Shown in pieces: positions 40,834-49,537 of a stretch of DNA of 64,000 nt; positions within the stretch are counted from its first letter, which is position 1; each line of letters starts with the position of its first letter. The notes under the pieces are model-generated. The model was given only the letters and a program-made list of their open reading frames with translations, was not told where the DNA came from and did not search any database. The position numbers and the translations under genes are program-made. Source of the DNA: an uncultured Halobacteriovorax sp. GTDB lineage: Bacteria; Bdellovibrionota; Bacteriovoracia; Bacteriovoracales; Bacteriovoracaceae. The stretch covers positions 310,001 through 374,000 of the forward strand of contig CAJXVS010000003.1 in NCBI GenBank assembly GCA_913061265.1, in the 5' to 3' direction.

Positions 40834-42848
40834 TATCCGCGGTATCCACCGTTGAAATAGCCTTGCTGAGGAACAAAACCTGGTGTCTGTCCATAAGGGA
40901 CAGCATATGGGTTTTGCCCAGTCATAGGTCCCATGATTGGATAACCAGGAACTCCTTGACCTTGCCCTTGTTGCTGAATTCCAGCTGGCTGCCTACCCAT
41001 TCCTCCAAAATTTGGAGTAGTTGGCATTCCCATTGAGAAATCAGAACTATAATCTGTTTCGCCACCTGGGTTATATGAGTAAAAACCAAATGGGTCATTA
41101 TCATCGCCATACTCGGCTGATTGTCTTTGAATCGCTGCAGAATACCAGCCGTTAAGCTCGTCATACTTTCCTTTTCGACTAGCTATATAACCTAACTGGT
41201 TCTCTCTAATCTTAAGGTATTTTTGCATTCTACCTTGGCTACCCTGCTGATGCTTCTGGCATCTTCGTTGATGGTATTGTTGGTTAAACATAACAAAGCT
41301 TGGCTGGCAGTATTTCTTATAGAGCTTAGCCTCATTACTTTTGTAGGTTTGTTCATCTTTTTTGAATCTTGATAAGGCGAATTGATATTGCTTTTGAGTT
41401 CTTCCAATTGGCTCGTTGTAACCACGCTTAGCGAGGTAAGCATCTTCCCAATCGGTAGTTCTAGTTTCAAACTTTCTTAAGTTAGATTTAATTTTAGAGG
41501 CAGCACTATCAAGAGTCATCATAGGCTTTCTTTCTCTATCACCCGTTCTTCTGTCTTTATGAACTTTGTTATACAGATCCGACTTCAATCTAAAGCCTTC
41601 AATATTATAAGCTTGATCAACTAGAGAATATTCTTTCAGTCCTTCAAATATAACCTTTAAGTCTGTTCTATTTTTAGAATCAAATTGCCCAATAACTCCA
41701 TTAAGCCTTTTAATTTCATCGTCAATAACTTCTCTTGCTTCCGATGTAATTCCTTTCTTCTTTCTAGCTTCCAATAGTGCCTCAACCATCTTAATAGAAG
41801 GATGTATAGAGATCTCATCTAACTCTTCTAATAGCTTCACATATTTTTTAGCACTGTCTTTTACTATTTCTTCATCTTCTTCTTTGAATCCTTCTTTTTT
41901 GAATTCTTTAAATTCATTAGTGATCCCTTCCATTTCTTCAAAGATAGTTGTTACTCTTGAACCTCTTGCTTCTTCTAAAGCACTATTCAGGATTTTTTCA
42001 AGTTTACCGGCATTTCTTAAAAGTTGGTTTGCATTTCCTGCTGTTCTTAAGCGTTCTAATTCGCTTAAAATTTCTCTATGGTCTTTACTCGTACAAGCTT
42101 CATAGGCCCTTTCTGCAGCCGTAGTTTCAGGTGACTTATAAAGAACATATCCATCTTTCTTAAAATTTTCAGACTTAAAGCAACTTACGATATCTTTAGG
42201 TTCACCATTAACAAAACGGTGACTTCCATTTTTTGGAGTTGGTGTAGGGCTATCAAAATAAACATCTACATTCTTTCCTGGATCTACATCAATATCAAAT
42301 AACATATGCTGGACACTGCTAATAGTTGCTTGTGGGTGGGACTTGTCATATTTTCCACCATCAAATAATGCCGTTCCACCTTCAGTTTTACCTTTCAGAC
42401 ATGTTAGGTATTCGTCATAGGTTTTACCCATTTTCATTCTTACATGTAGAGTTTGATTTTTTGCTTTAACAGGAACAAACTTAAGGTCTTCAAGACAAGC
42501 ATTATAAAAAGGTGGAAGAGTTACTTTAACTTGTAACTTTGAAGTTGATCTATCATTTGAATCAACATTCTTTACCATTTCAACTTTAAAGTCAGAAGGT
42601 TTAATCATTAGTTTTTGAATCAGTCTGTAAGGAGCATATTGATCCGCCTTTTCACAACTTGTTGTTGGAACATTATAGGCTATCTCGGTATCACCCTGAG
42701 AGTTTGAATCTACTACGATGGTTCCATCACTTGCTGATCCTTGTCCCGAAATTCCATCGGATCCGGACATTTCGAACTCAGCATAAACGGGAGTCATACT
42801 TAGAGAAGCAATGAGGCAGAAACACTTAAAAGCTTGCACCTTTTTCAT
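40830..42848 (-). CDS. exported protein with coiled-coil core and Gly/Pro/Gln/Tyr-rich tail
   Basis: This 672-residue protein has a signal peptide (about 1-23, ending VYAEF), a Ser/Gly/Asp-rich start, a beta domain with several Cys (about 58-250), and a long charged helical region (about 250-500, many Glu/Lys heptads). It ends in a low-complexity tail of about 90 residues (from about 580) rich in Gly, Pro, Gln, Tyr and Met. It is not recognised. The tail resembles surface or adhesive proteins. A good site (AAGGAA) precedes the ATG. Its stop overlaps the porin-like gene by 4 bases. Confidence 0.75.
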   Translation of the reverse strand: MKKVQAFKCFCLIASLSMTPVYAEFEMSGSDGISGQGSASDGTIVVDSNSQGDTEIAYNVPTTSCEKADQYAPYRLIQKLMIKPSDFKVEMVKNVDSNDRSTSKLQVKVTLPPFYNACLEDLKFVPVKAKNQTLHVRMKMGKTYDEYLTCLKGKTEGGTALFDGGKYDKSHPQATISSVQHMLFDIDVDPGKNVDVYFDSPTPTPKNGSHRFVNGEPKDIVSCFKSENFKKDGYVLYKSPETTAAERAYEACTSKDHREILSELERLRTAGNANQLLRNAGKLEKILNSALEEARGSRVTTIFEEMEGITNEFKEFKKEGFKEEDEEIVKDSAKKYVKLLEELDEISIHPSIKMVEALLEARKKKGITSEAREVIDDEIKRLNGVIGQFDSKNRTDLKVIFEGLKEYSLVDQAYNIEGFRLKSDLYNKVHKDRRTGDRERKPMMTLDSAASKIKSNLRKFETRTTDWEDAYLAKRGYNEPIGRTQKQYQFALSRFKKDEQTYKSNEAKLYKKYCQPSFVMFNQQYHQRRCQKHQQGSQGRMQKYLKIRENQLGYIASRKGKYDELNGWYSAAIQRQSAEYGDDNDPFGFYSYNPGGETDYSSDFSMGMPTTPNFGGMGRQPAGIQQQGQGQGVPGYPIMGPMTGQNPYAVPYGQTPGFVPQQGYFNGGYRGY

Positions 42849-42932
42849 AACAAATTCCTTATTAATTCATGCCCAAAGGGGCCCTTTACTCCTAACTTAT
42901 CGGAAGTTTTGGTACAAACTTAAGCTTTTTGC

Positions 42933-42944
42933 TTAACTAGTTAA
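42933..42944. promoter_or_regulatory. 12-base palindrome with AACTAGTT core
   Basis: TTAACTAGTTAA is a perfect palindrome, 85 bases upstream of the exported 672-residue protein gene and 19 bases after the priA stop. Its core equals the two octamers at 19289-19322. A possible operator; no T-run, so it is not a terminator for priA. Confidence 0.35.
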
Positions 42945-42962
42945 ATGGCTGTTATTACTAGA

Positions 42963-44945
42963 TTAAATGATAAATTGAGGATCTATATCTATCTTTATAG
43001 TAGCTTGACTCTGCTTTGGTATTCCTTCTTTCCACGTTCTAAGAAGGTTATGAAGACTATTTACTTCGCTAGACTTTAAAAGCACTACCCAAGTAAATTT
43101 ATTAGCTCGCTTCTCTATTACGCTCGGCCTCGGACCAAAAATCTGTACGCCTTTGAAGTGAGTTGATGAAAGCTTCTTTAGAACTGCTGTACAGTTTTCT
43201 GAATAGGTTACTAATTGATCTCTATTCTTTCCGTTAAAGTAAACAACCGCCAACTTATAGAAAGGCGGGCACGAACATAGTTGGCGAACCTCAATCTCAT
43301 CTTTATAGAACCCATCGAATGAAGCACTAGTTATATACGAGAATATCTGATTCTCTGGTGAATGAGTGTGAATTAAAACAGAACTGTCTTTTCCAAATCT
43401 ACCTGAACGTCCTGATATTTGAGTTAGCAATTGAAAGGTTCTTTCGTTAGAGCGGTAGTCTGGATAATTCATTTGAGAGTCTATACCTAAGACAACTACC
43501 AAGTTAACTCTTTTAAAGTTATGACCTTTAGAGATCATTTGGGTTCCAACTAGTATATCAGTTGTCCCGTCGTGAAATTTATTAAGTACTTCTTCGAGTT
43601 TCTTACTAGTTTTGATTTCGTCTCTATCAAATCGTTCTATCCTCTTATCACCAAAATGCTGCTCTAAAACTTCTTTAACTTTTTCGGTCCCAAAGCCTTT
43701 ATTAAGAAGCTGCATATTTTGGCATTTTGGGCAAAGGTCTGGCATCGGCTCACAATATGTACAGGAGTGACATACGAGCTCTTTTCTTCCTTTAAACATA
43801 GTCAGGCTAACTGAGCAGTTCGGACAATCAAATGTATGTCCACAAGAGCGGCATTGTACAAAACTTGCGAAGCCTAGCTTATTAACAAAAAAGATGACTT
43901 GCTCACCACGATCCAACCTTTCCTTAACTCTTTCTAGTGTGTCTTCTGGAACAGGCCATTTTTCAAAATCTGTTCCGTAACTTGAATTTCTGAGGTCAAC
44001 CATTTCAATATTAGGTGGTGCTCCTGTTGAATATCTCGTTTTCAATGTTAAGTAGTCGTCATTCTTTTGAAAATTTGAGTATGTCTCCATAGCAGGAGTA
44101 GCACTCCCTAAAATGATTGGAACACTCTTCATATGAGCTTTTTTAATCGCTATATCTCTAGCATTATATGGACAACGATCGTCTTGCTTAAAAGAGTTAT
44201 CATGTTCTTCGTCTACAACTATGCAGCCTAAGTTCTTAATAGGGATAAAAATACTGCTTCTGACTCCGATGATTAAAGCTTTCTCAGTATTATTAATCAT
44301 CTTTATCCACAAATTATACCTATCTGAGTTTGAAATATCACTATGGTATAAAAAGACAGGAACATTTAAGTGACTTGTAAAAAAAGAAATAAACTGAGGT
44401 GTTAGGTTAATTTCCGGAACTAAGAAGAGAACCGTTTTATCTTCAGAGAAGACCCTCTTTATAAACTCTAAATAGAGGATTGATTTACCACTTCCGGTAA
44501 TTCCATGAATTAGTTTCTTGGAGAACTTATTTAGCTCTACCTTTGATAGCGTTTCCCAAACCTTTGCTTGTTCCTCTTCGAGAACAACCTCGATCTCTGT
44601 ACCTGGAGAAGAATAGGCCTTTAAGTCTTTAGGTCTTTTCATTAACTTCGGTAGAATATCTTTAACAAATTGACCAAGTGGATAATGATAGTAGTTGGCG
44701 GTCCATCTATAGAAATCAACCTCATCTCCTAGAGTAAGATTGTCATCGAGAATTGCTCGGATTTTTTTTATTTTAAATTTATCATCAATTGAATCGACTA
44801 GATCAATAATACAACCAGTAACAAACCTCTTTCCAAGAGGGACTTCAACTAAGTCACCTTTATTAAATTCAACTTCACTAGCATAGGTCAAGAGTGAATT
44901 ATTAAAGGGTGTGTTTACCGCTACTTGGTAGAACCTTTCGCTCAT
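42963..44945 (-). CDS. priA: primosomal replication-restart helicase
   Basis: This 660-residue protein has the PriA order: an N-terminal DNA-binding part (about 1-110), a helicase with Walker A GITGSGKS (148-155) and DEEH (245-248), then the zinc-binding insert with paired cysteines (CRSCGHTFDCPNC, CHSCTYCEP, CPKC). Helicase motifs V-VI follow (GTQMISKGHNFKRV, QISGRSGR), then the C-terminal domain. It reloads the replisome at stalled forks. The start overlaps the stop of the upstream exported-protein gene by 4 bases, in one unit with galU. Confidence 0.95.
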   Translation of the reverse strand: MSERFYQVAVNTPFNNSLLTYASEVEFNKGDLVEVPLGKRFVTGCIIDLVDSIDDKFKIKKIRAILDDNLTLGDEVDFYRWTANYYHYPLGQFVKDILPKLMKRPKDLKAYSSPGTEIEVVLEEEQAKVWETLSKVELNKFSKKLIHGITGSGKSILYLEFIKRVFSEDKTVLFLVPEINLTPQFISFFTSHLNVPVFLYHSDISNSDRYNLWIKMINNTEKALIIGVRSSIFIPIKNLGCIVVDEEHDNSFKQDDRCPYNARDIAIKKAHMKSVPIILGSATPAMETYSNFQKNDDYLTLKTRYSTGAPPNIEMVDLRNSSYGTDFEKWPVPEDTLERVKERLDRGEQVIFFVNKLGFASFVQCRSCGHTFDCPNCSVSLTMFKGRKELVCHSCTYCEPMPDLCPKCQNMQLLNKGFGTEKVKEVLEQHFGDKRIERFDRDEIKTSKKLEEVLNKFHDGTTDILVGTQMISKGHNFKRVNLVVVLGIDSQMNYPDYRSNERTFQLLTQISGRSGRFGKDSSVLIHTHSPENQIFSYITSASFDGFYKDEIEVRQLCSCPPFYKLAVVYFNGKNRDQLVTYSENCTAVLKKLSSTHFKGVQIFGPRPSVIEKRANKFTWVVLLKSSEVNSLHNLLRTWKEGIPKQSQATIKIDIDPQFII

Positions 44946-45970
44946 AATACTAAGGGATGCTCACTATACAGTTCGCCACTTTCTCGAACTTCTTTTTCAC
45001 TCTTACTTAGGTTTTTAATGGCTTTAGAAAAAGATTTTTTATAAGACTGATAATGCTTCAAACTTAAGAACCTTATTTTATAGACTCTATCATTACTTGA
45101 TTTGAAAATTATAATCTTTGGAAGTTCATGTATACCATTGAATAGAACATGATCCCCTGTTGTAACTTCTATTGTTCCATTTGATTGAAGGTTTAGGTTT
45201 TTAAGACGATGCCCCTCATTTGTAAATTCAGCATTGATTGTTCCTAAATCCACTTTCCACCGAAACTCATCTTGAACCTTAACTAAGCTAACTTGATTCG
45301 TTTTCTGATAGATATTCTTTTTCATTAAGTCTAATACTTTACCCTTTTCTTCTAGATCCGTCGGGTTTAACGGAGATGATAGTTCTGCACGTAAATCAGG
45401 ATCTTCCTTTGTAGCAATAAGATATTCTTTGTAAGTTTCTAATAGTTTTGTTTTTTCGGAATTAAGAATTTCTTTGTTTGATAAATAGTTATTTCCTTTA
45501 TCTTTTAAGAGATTTCCTATTATTTCTGAGTTATTTCTGAGGTACATCAATGAGAGTGAGCTTAACAATCTCTTATTTATATTAAACTCATTTATAATCT
45601 TAGCTTTATAGTTAGGGCTGTACTTAAATTTAATTAGGTCCTTCTTCTTCATCTCACCAGAGTTATATAGATACTTAATTGACTGGATTGTGTTGGAGTC
45701 AGTTTGTTTATAGAGGGTTTCTTTAACAAATATTGGTTTAGTTTTTTCTTTCAACATTTCTGTTTCAAGTTCGTTATTGATAACCTCACTTTCAGTTTTC
45801 TGCATAATCATCTCATTTTGCTGCTCTTCTATTGAGTAAGAGACAATGACAGCTTCAGCAGTTACATCTTTATTCGAAGAGTTCCTAAAAAGACCTTCGA
45901 CGGTCGGAACAGATCCTAGAGCCACTGCTTGGGTGAAAAGTAAAAATGCTAACGAAGTTACTAATTTCAT
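44942..45970 (-). CDS. hypothetical exported protein
   Basis: This 342-residue protein has a signal peptide (about 1-20, LAFLLFTQAVALGSV), followed by a long Glu/Lys/Asn-rich, mostly helical part (about 45-225). A small beta domain near the end (about 230-310) has FRWKVDLGTINAEFTNEGH and VLFNGIHELPKIIIFKSSN. It is not recognised. It is likely periplasmic. It lies between galU (8-base gap) and priA (4-base overlap), so it is expressed with housekeeping genes. Confidence 0.7.
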   Translation of the reverse strand: MKLVTSLAFLLFTQAVALGSVPTVEGLFRNSSNKDVTAEAVIVSYSIEEQQNEMIMQKTESEVINNELETEMLKEKTKPIFVKETLYKQTDSNTIQSIKYLYNSGEMKKKDLIKFKYSPNYKAKIINEFNINKRLLSSLSLMYLRNNSEIIGNLLKDKGNNYLSNKEILNSEKTKLLETYKEYLIATKEDPDLRAELSSPLNPTDLEEKGKVLDLMKKNIYQKTNQVSLVKVQDEFRWKVDLGTINAEFTNEGHRLKNLNLQSNGTIEVTTGDHVLFNGIHELPKIIIFKSSNDRVYKIRFLSLKHYQSYKKSFSKAIKNLSKSEKEVRESGELYSEHPLVL

Positions 45971-45978
45971 ATTATTAC

Positions 45979-46842
45979 CTATTTGTATTTTTCAACTGCA
46001 TTTAATAAAGCTTCTTTTAAACTCTTATCTCGCATAGAGAAGGCAACTGTTGCTTCTATATAACCTTCCATACTACCCGTATCAAATCTTTGTCCTTCCA
46101 TTTTTTTACCAAAGACTTTTTTCTCTTCCGCCATTAATTTAATAGCATCAGTTAGTTGATATTCGCCGCCTTTCCCTTTTTCAATTTTTTCGAGATACTT
46201 AAAGATCTCTGGGGTAAAAACATAACGACCAGGTACTGCTAGATCCGAAGGAGCATCTGCAGGGTTTGGTTTTTCAACCATTGACTTTAATTCATATAGA
46301 TCATCTCCTAGATCGACTCCATCAATTATTCCATACTTTGAAGTTTCTTCTTGGGGAACTTGTATCAACCCAATTACTGCTGAACCTTTCTTTTCTTCAT
46401 GAACATCTATCAGTTGCTTTGTAGCGGGATAACTATTTTCCATTAAGTCATCACCTAGCAAAACAACAAAAGGCTCATCTCCAACTAAGGACTCAGCACA
46501 TTTTATAGCATGCCCTAAACCTAACTGTTCTTTTTGCCTTACCGTAAAGATCTCAACCTTTTCACCGATTTCTCTAATCTGACTTGCTTGACTTTTTTTG
46601 TCGGCTAATTCCAAAAATGTCTCGAGAGCCTGATTCCGATCAAAGTAGTCGGCTATTGATTCCTTACCTCTAGCTGTAACAAAGATGATCTCTGTTATCC
46701 CTGAAGCAATTGCTTCTTCAACTACGAGCGAAATCATAGGTTTATTGAGAATAGGGATCATCTCTTTCGGGATTTCCTTAGTTACTGGGAGAAATCTGGT
46801 ACCTTTACCTGCAACAGGGATGACGGCCTTTTTAATCTTCAT
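45979..46842 (-). CDS. galU: UTP-glucose-1-phosphate uridylyltransferase
   Basis: This 287-residue protein has PVAGKGTRFLPVTKEIPKEM near the start, then LLGDDLM, and the downstream MVEKPNPADAPSDLAVPGRYVF and EYQLTDAIKLM blocks typical of GalU (about 290-300 residues). It makes UDP-glucose for LPS and other glycans. It is the first gene of the galU / exported protein / priA unit and is divergent from an outer-membrane protein gene over 42 bases. Confidence 0.95.
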   Translation of the reverse strand: MKIKKAVIPVAGKGTRFLPVTKEIPKEMIPILNKPMISLVVEEAIASGITEIIFVTARGKESIADYFDRNQALETFLELADKKSQASQIREIGEKVEIFTVRQKEQLGLGHAIKCAESLVGDEPFVVLLGDDLMENSYPATKQLIDVHEEKKGSAVIGLIQVPQEETSKYGIIDGVDLGDDLYELKSMVEKPNPADAPSDLAVPGRYVFTPEIFKYLEKIEKGKGGEYQLTDAIKLMAEEKKVFGKKMEGQRFDTGSMEGYIEATVAFSMRDKSLKEALLNAVEKYK

Positions 46843-46884
46843 TATACTTACCTTAATATAATATTAATTTCCGGTGTGAATATT

Positions 46885-47745
46885 ATGACTAATTTTACCT
46901 TAAGACACTTAAAAATAATTCCTATTCTTTTTCTTTTTTCTCAGAGTATTTCTCTAGCCTCTATTCGAGACTTTGAAACGACTCGATTAAAATCTACTGC
47001 CGGCGCTGGTGTGGGCTCAATCCTAATGGATGAAGCTACAATCTTGAACCCTGCACCAATTGCTTTTTACAACGTAGGATCTATTTACCTGAATAAAGGT
47101 AGCTCTACTGCCACTTCAGAAAATACTCCTTTAGGAGAAACAGACCATATGGGTGTCATAGTTTCTGACTCGAAAGGGGCCACTGCAGGTTCTCTCTCTT
47201 ATCAGATTCAAAAAGTCGGTGAGACTAAAAAAACTTTGATGGCCGCGGCGATGTCTCGTCTTATAAAAGAAAAAAGTGCTATGGGTGTTTCGCTCCGCAA
47301 GACAACAGAAGAGACTTCTGGAAATGAAACTCTCAACGTTCTTCAAACCATCGTTGGTGTAACTCATGCTGTTAATCAAGAGTTTACTATTGGTTTTGTT
47401 GTTGTCGATCCTCTTAAGCAAAATATTGATGATTCAAAGGGTACTTTTGGCATGCAATATGTTTTCAAAGATTTCATAAGTGTCATGCTTGATGCAGGTG
47501 CAAATTACTACAAAGGGCTAGGGGAAACCTTTCTTTATAAGTCAGCTATTCAGTTTAAGCTTCTCGATGATTTTTATGCTCGCTTTGGTTATTTTAGAGA
47601 CCGTGGAACAGAAGAGACTGGAACTGGTGCTGGACTAGGCTGGGTTCAACCTAGACTAGTTTTAGAAGCTGCTCTAAAAAACTCTGAAGATAAACAAGGA
47701 AAGGAAGTTTCTGAAACCTCATTCAGCCTTTCTTACAGGTTTTAA
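46885..47745 (+). CDS. outer-membrane protein, TraF/PorV-like barrel
   Basis: I prefer the ATG at 46885 with GGTG 8 bases upstream; a GTG 3 codons earlier is also open. The 286-residue protein has a signal peptide ending SISLA, then SIRDFETTRLKSTAGAGVGSILMDEATILNPAPIAFYN. That is the pattern of FadL/PorV/TraF-like barrels, in which the N-terminus describes a start of barrel with N-P-A. It ends FSLSYRF. It is followed 3 bases later by the CFI-box gene, so the two may act together. Function unknown. Confidence 0.75.
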   Translation: MTNFTLRHLKIIPILFLFSQSISLASIRDFETTRLKSTAGAGVGSILMDEATILNPAPIAFYNVGSIYLNKGSSTATSENTPLGETDHMGVIVSDSKGATAGSLSYQIQKVGETKKTLMAAAMSRLIKEKSAMGVSLRKTTEETSGNETLNVLQTIVGVTHAVNQEFTIGFVVVDPLKQNIDDSKGTFGMQYVFKDFISVMLDAGANYYKGLGETFLYKSAIQFKLLDDFYARFGYFRDRGTEETGTGAGLGWVQPRLVLEAALKNSEDKQGKEVSETSFSLSYRF

Positions 47746-47748
47746 GTT

Positions 47749-48456
47749 TTGGCAAACGACCCATCAGAGAGTGCTAAGAAAAATTATAGAGATAGATTAA
47801 AATACCTCCGTAAAGGACAAGAATCCTATCAAGGAAAAGAAATAAGTAAAGCTGTTCAGTATTATGCAACTTACTTAAAGTCGCTTGCGGAGTATTTTGA
47901 GGTTACTGAAACTCAACTAGATCCAAAGTTTTTCGATCCAAGACAAGATAAAGCAGAGCTGTTATTAATTTCTCAAGTTTATTGGGATTTAGCTAAAGCT
48001 TATGACAGGAGTCCAGGTCTTCAGTCTGAATGTATTAGGTGTCTAGGACAATTTGTGAAATTCACCATTGGTTTTAGGCATCAACATATCAATGCACAAT
48101 TACTAAAAAAATATTTACGACAGAATAGAACCGTTAATCAAGCGGCCTTTAAGTCAGCACAGTCAAAGATTCTTGTAGAGTCTAAAAAATGTTATATCGC
48201 TACCTTTGCTTATGGTGAGGATAGTTTGATAACAAGTGACCTTAGAGTATTCAAAGAAAAAGCACTTAACAATAGTAAGGCTGGGCGTCTTTTTATTGAT
48301 CAATACTATCAATATTCACCTAAGTTAATCGAATTTTGTGATAGATATAAGGCAACTGGAGCCCTAGTAACAACTTTTTTCTTTAAGCCATTAATAAATA
48401 CACTTCATTTTTTGGTGAAGCGCGGAGACTGGGTTGTTAAAAAAACTAATTCTTAA
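47749..48456 (+). CDS. CFI-box-CTERM domain protein
   Basis: The start is a TTG 3 bases after the previous stop. The N-terminal 140 residues of this 235-residue protein are helical and TPR-like (RKGQESYQGKEISKAVQYYATYLKSL). The C-terminal 75 residues carry the CFI-box pattern KKCYIATFAYG (about 145-155), then LRVFKEKAL, GRLFIDQYYQYSPKL. This short domain is common at the ends of diverse proteins in Bdellovibrio-like and other bacteria, with unknown function. There is no signal peptide. It overlaps the LptG-like permease gene by 23 bases. Confidence 0.78.
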   Translation: MANDPSESAKKNYRDRLKYLRKGQESYQGKEISKAVQYYATYLKSLAEYFEVTETQLDPKFFDPRQDKAELLLISQVYWDLAKAYDRSPGLQSECIRCLGQFVKFTIGFRHQHINAQLLKKYLRQNRTVNQAAFKSAQSKILVESKKCYIATFAYGEDSLITSDLRVFKEKALNNSKAGRLFIDQYYQYSPKLIEFCDRYKATGALVTTFFFKPLINTLHFLVKRGDWVVKKTNS

Positions 48457-49537
48457 AGAATGGTTTCGGTTTTTTCTATCTTCCGTTGCTGTTCTCTTTT
48501 TACTTTTAACAGTTGCAAATCTTATCAGTGGTTTTCTAAGGGGTAATGTTACTCCTGTAGAAGTTTTATTCAACTACATCATTGAGATTCCTGGGTTTCT
48601 ATTAAAAATATTTCCAGTCAGTTGCCTGACTGCAAGCCTTTTCAGTATCAATAAATTAAAGAATAGAAATGAACTTACAGCAATCTTCGCTAGTGGATTT
48701 AGTACTAAGAAATACTTTATAACATTGGTCCAAGCCTCTGCAGTAGTTGCACTAGCTCAGTTACTAATGGGTGGCTTGATTCAACCTAAAACTAGATCAT
48801 ACCGAGATTCTTTGATTGAAAATAGTGATAATAAGTTTAGAAACCTAAAAGCTAAAGGCCTTAGAACATCAACCATTGGCTCTGGAAAAATTTGGTTTAA
48901 AAGTGGAAATTATTTCTTTTCGTTCTCTAGTTTCGATAAAGTTAAGGGTGTCTTAAATAATGTAACTCTCTACTTCTTTAATGATTCATTCAAGTTAGTT
49001 AGCAAGATAGATTCCCCTAAACTTACCTATCAAGAAGCAGGTGGTTGGCTCGCTACTTCTCCCACTATTTTTAAAGAGGCAGATAAGAAGGGAAGTTTTC
49101 CTCACGTCGAAAAGAAAGACTTTCATCATATAGACATTAAAGAAGATCTAAGTGACTTCAAAAAGATTGAATCAGATATCACCACACTCGGATTGGTTAG
49201 TCTCTACTTGTACATCAATCGCCTTAGCGAGAGTGGCATTAATACTAATGAATATTTAGTTATGTTTCTAGACAAGATTGCCTCTAGTCTAGTTTGCATT
49301 ATTTTGGCCCTAGTCGCCGCTGTGGCAATTTACAGTCCGAATAGAAGAACTAGTAGTTTTGGGAAGAATTTAGGAATGGTTTTCTTGCTGACATTAATTT
49401 ATTGGTTAGCTTATGATTATTCCCTCGAACTAGGGAGAAGCTCAAAAGTTAACCCTTATTTAGCATGTTTTTCTCTGCCTTCTCTCTTTATGCTTTATGT
49501 AATTTATCAATTTAAGACCAATCAAAAACTAAAATGA
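48434..49537 (+). CDS. LptF/LptG family permease
   Basis: The TTG start at 48434 has GGAG 6 bases upstream, inside the previous gene. The 367-residue protein has the family layout: two to three N-terminal helices (about 10-110), a periplasmic beta-jellyroll-like part (about 120-250), and three C-terminal helices (from about 285). NRNELTAIFASGFSTKKY is the conserved coupling loop. It moves LPS from the inner membrane toward the Lpt bridge. Whether it is LptF or LptG cannot be told, and no second copy is in the window. It overlaps the ArnT-like gene by 4 bases, so envelope lipid genes are coupled. Confidence 0.88.
   Translation: MLKKLILKEWFRFFLSSVAVLFLLLTVANLISGFLRGNVTPVEVLFNYIIEIPGFLLKIFPVSCLTASLFSINKLKNRNELTAIFASGFSTKKYFITLVQASAVVALAQLLMGGLIQPKTRSYRDSLIENSDNKFRNLKAKGLRTSTIGSGKIWFKSGNYFFSFSSFDKVKGVLNNVTLYFFNDSFKLVSKIDSPKLTYQEAGGWLATSPTIFKEADKKGSFPHVEKKDFHHIDIKEDLSDFKKIESDITTLGLVSLYLYINRLSESGINTNEYLVMFLDKIASSLVCIILALVAAVAIYSPNRRTSSFGKNLGMVFLLTLIYWLAYDYSLELGRSSKVNPYLACFSLPSLFMLYVIYQFKTNQKLK

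Noticed and set aside
42875-42887. AAAGGGGCCCTTT palindrome as a terminator
   Set aside because: There is no loop to form a stable hairpin and no T-run in either direction; it lies in the leader of the 672-residue protein gene.
42919-42938. Hairpin around TAAGC-TTTTT-GCTTA as a priA terminator
   Set aside because: The stem is short and AT-rich with a mismatch, and no T-tract follows on the minus strand.
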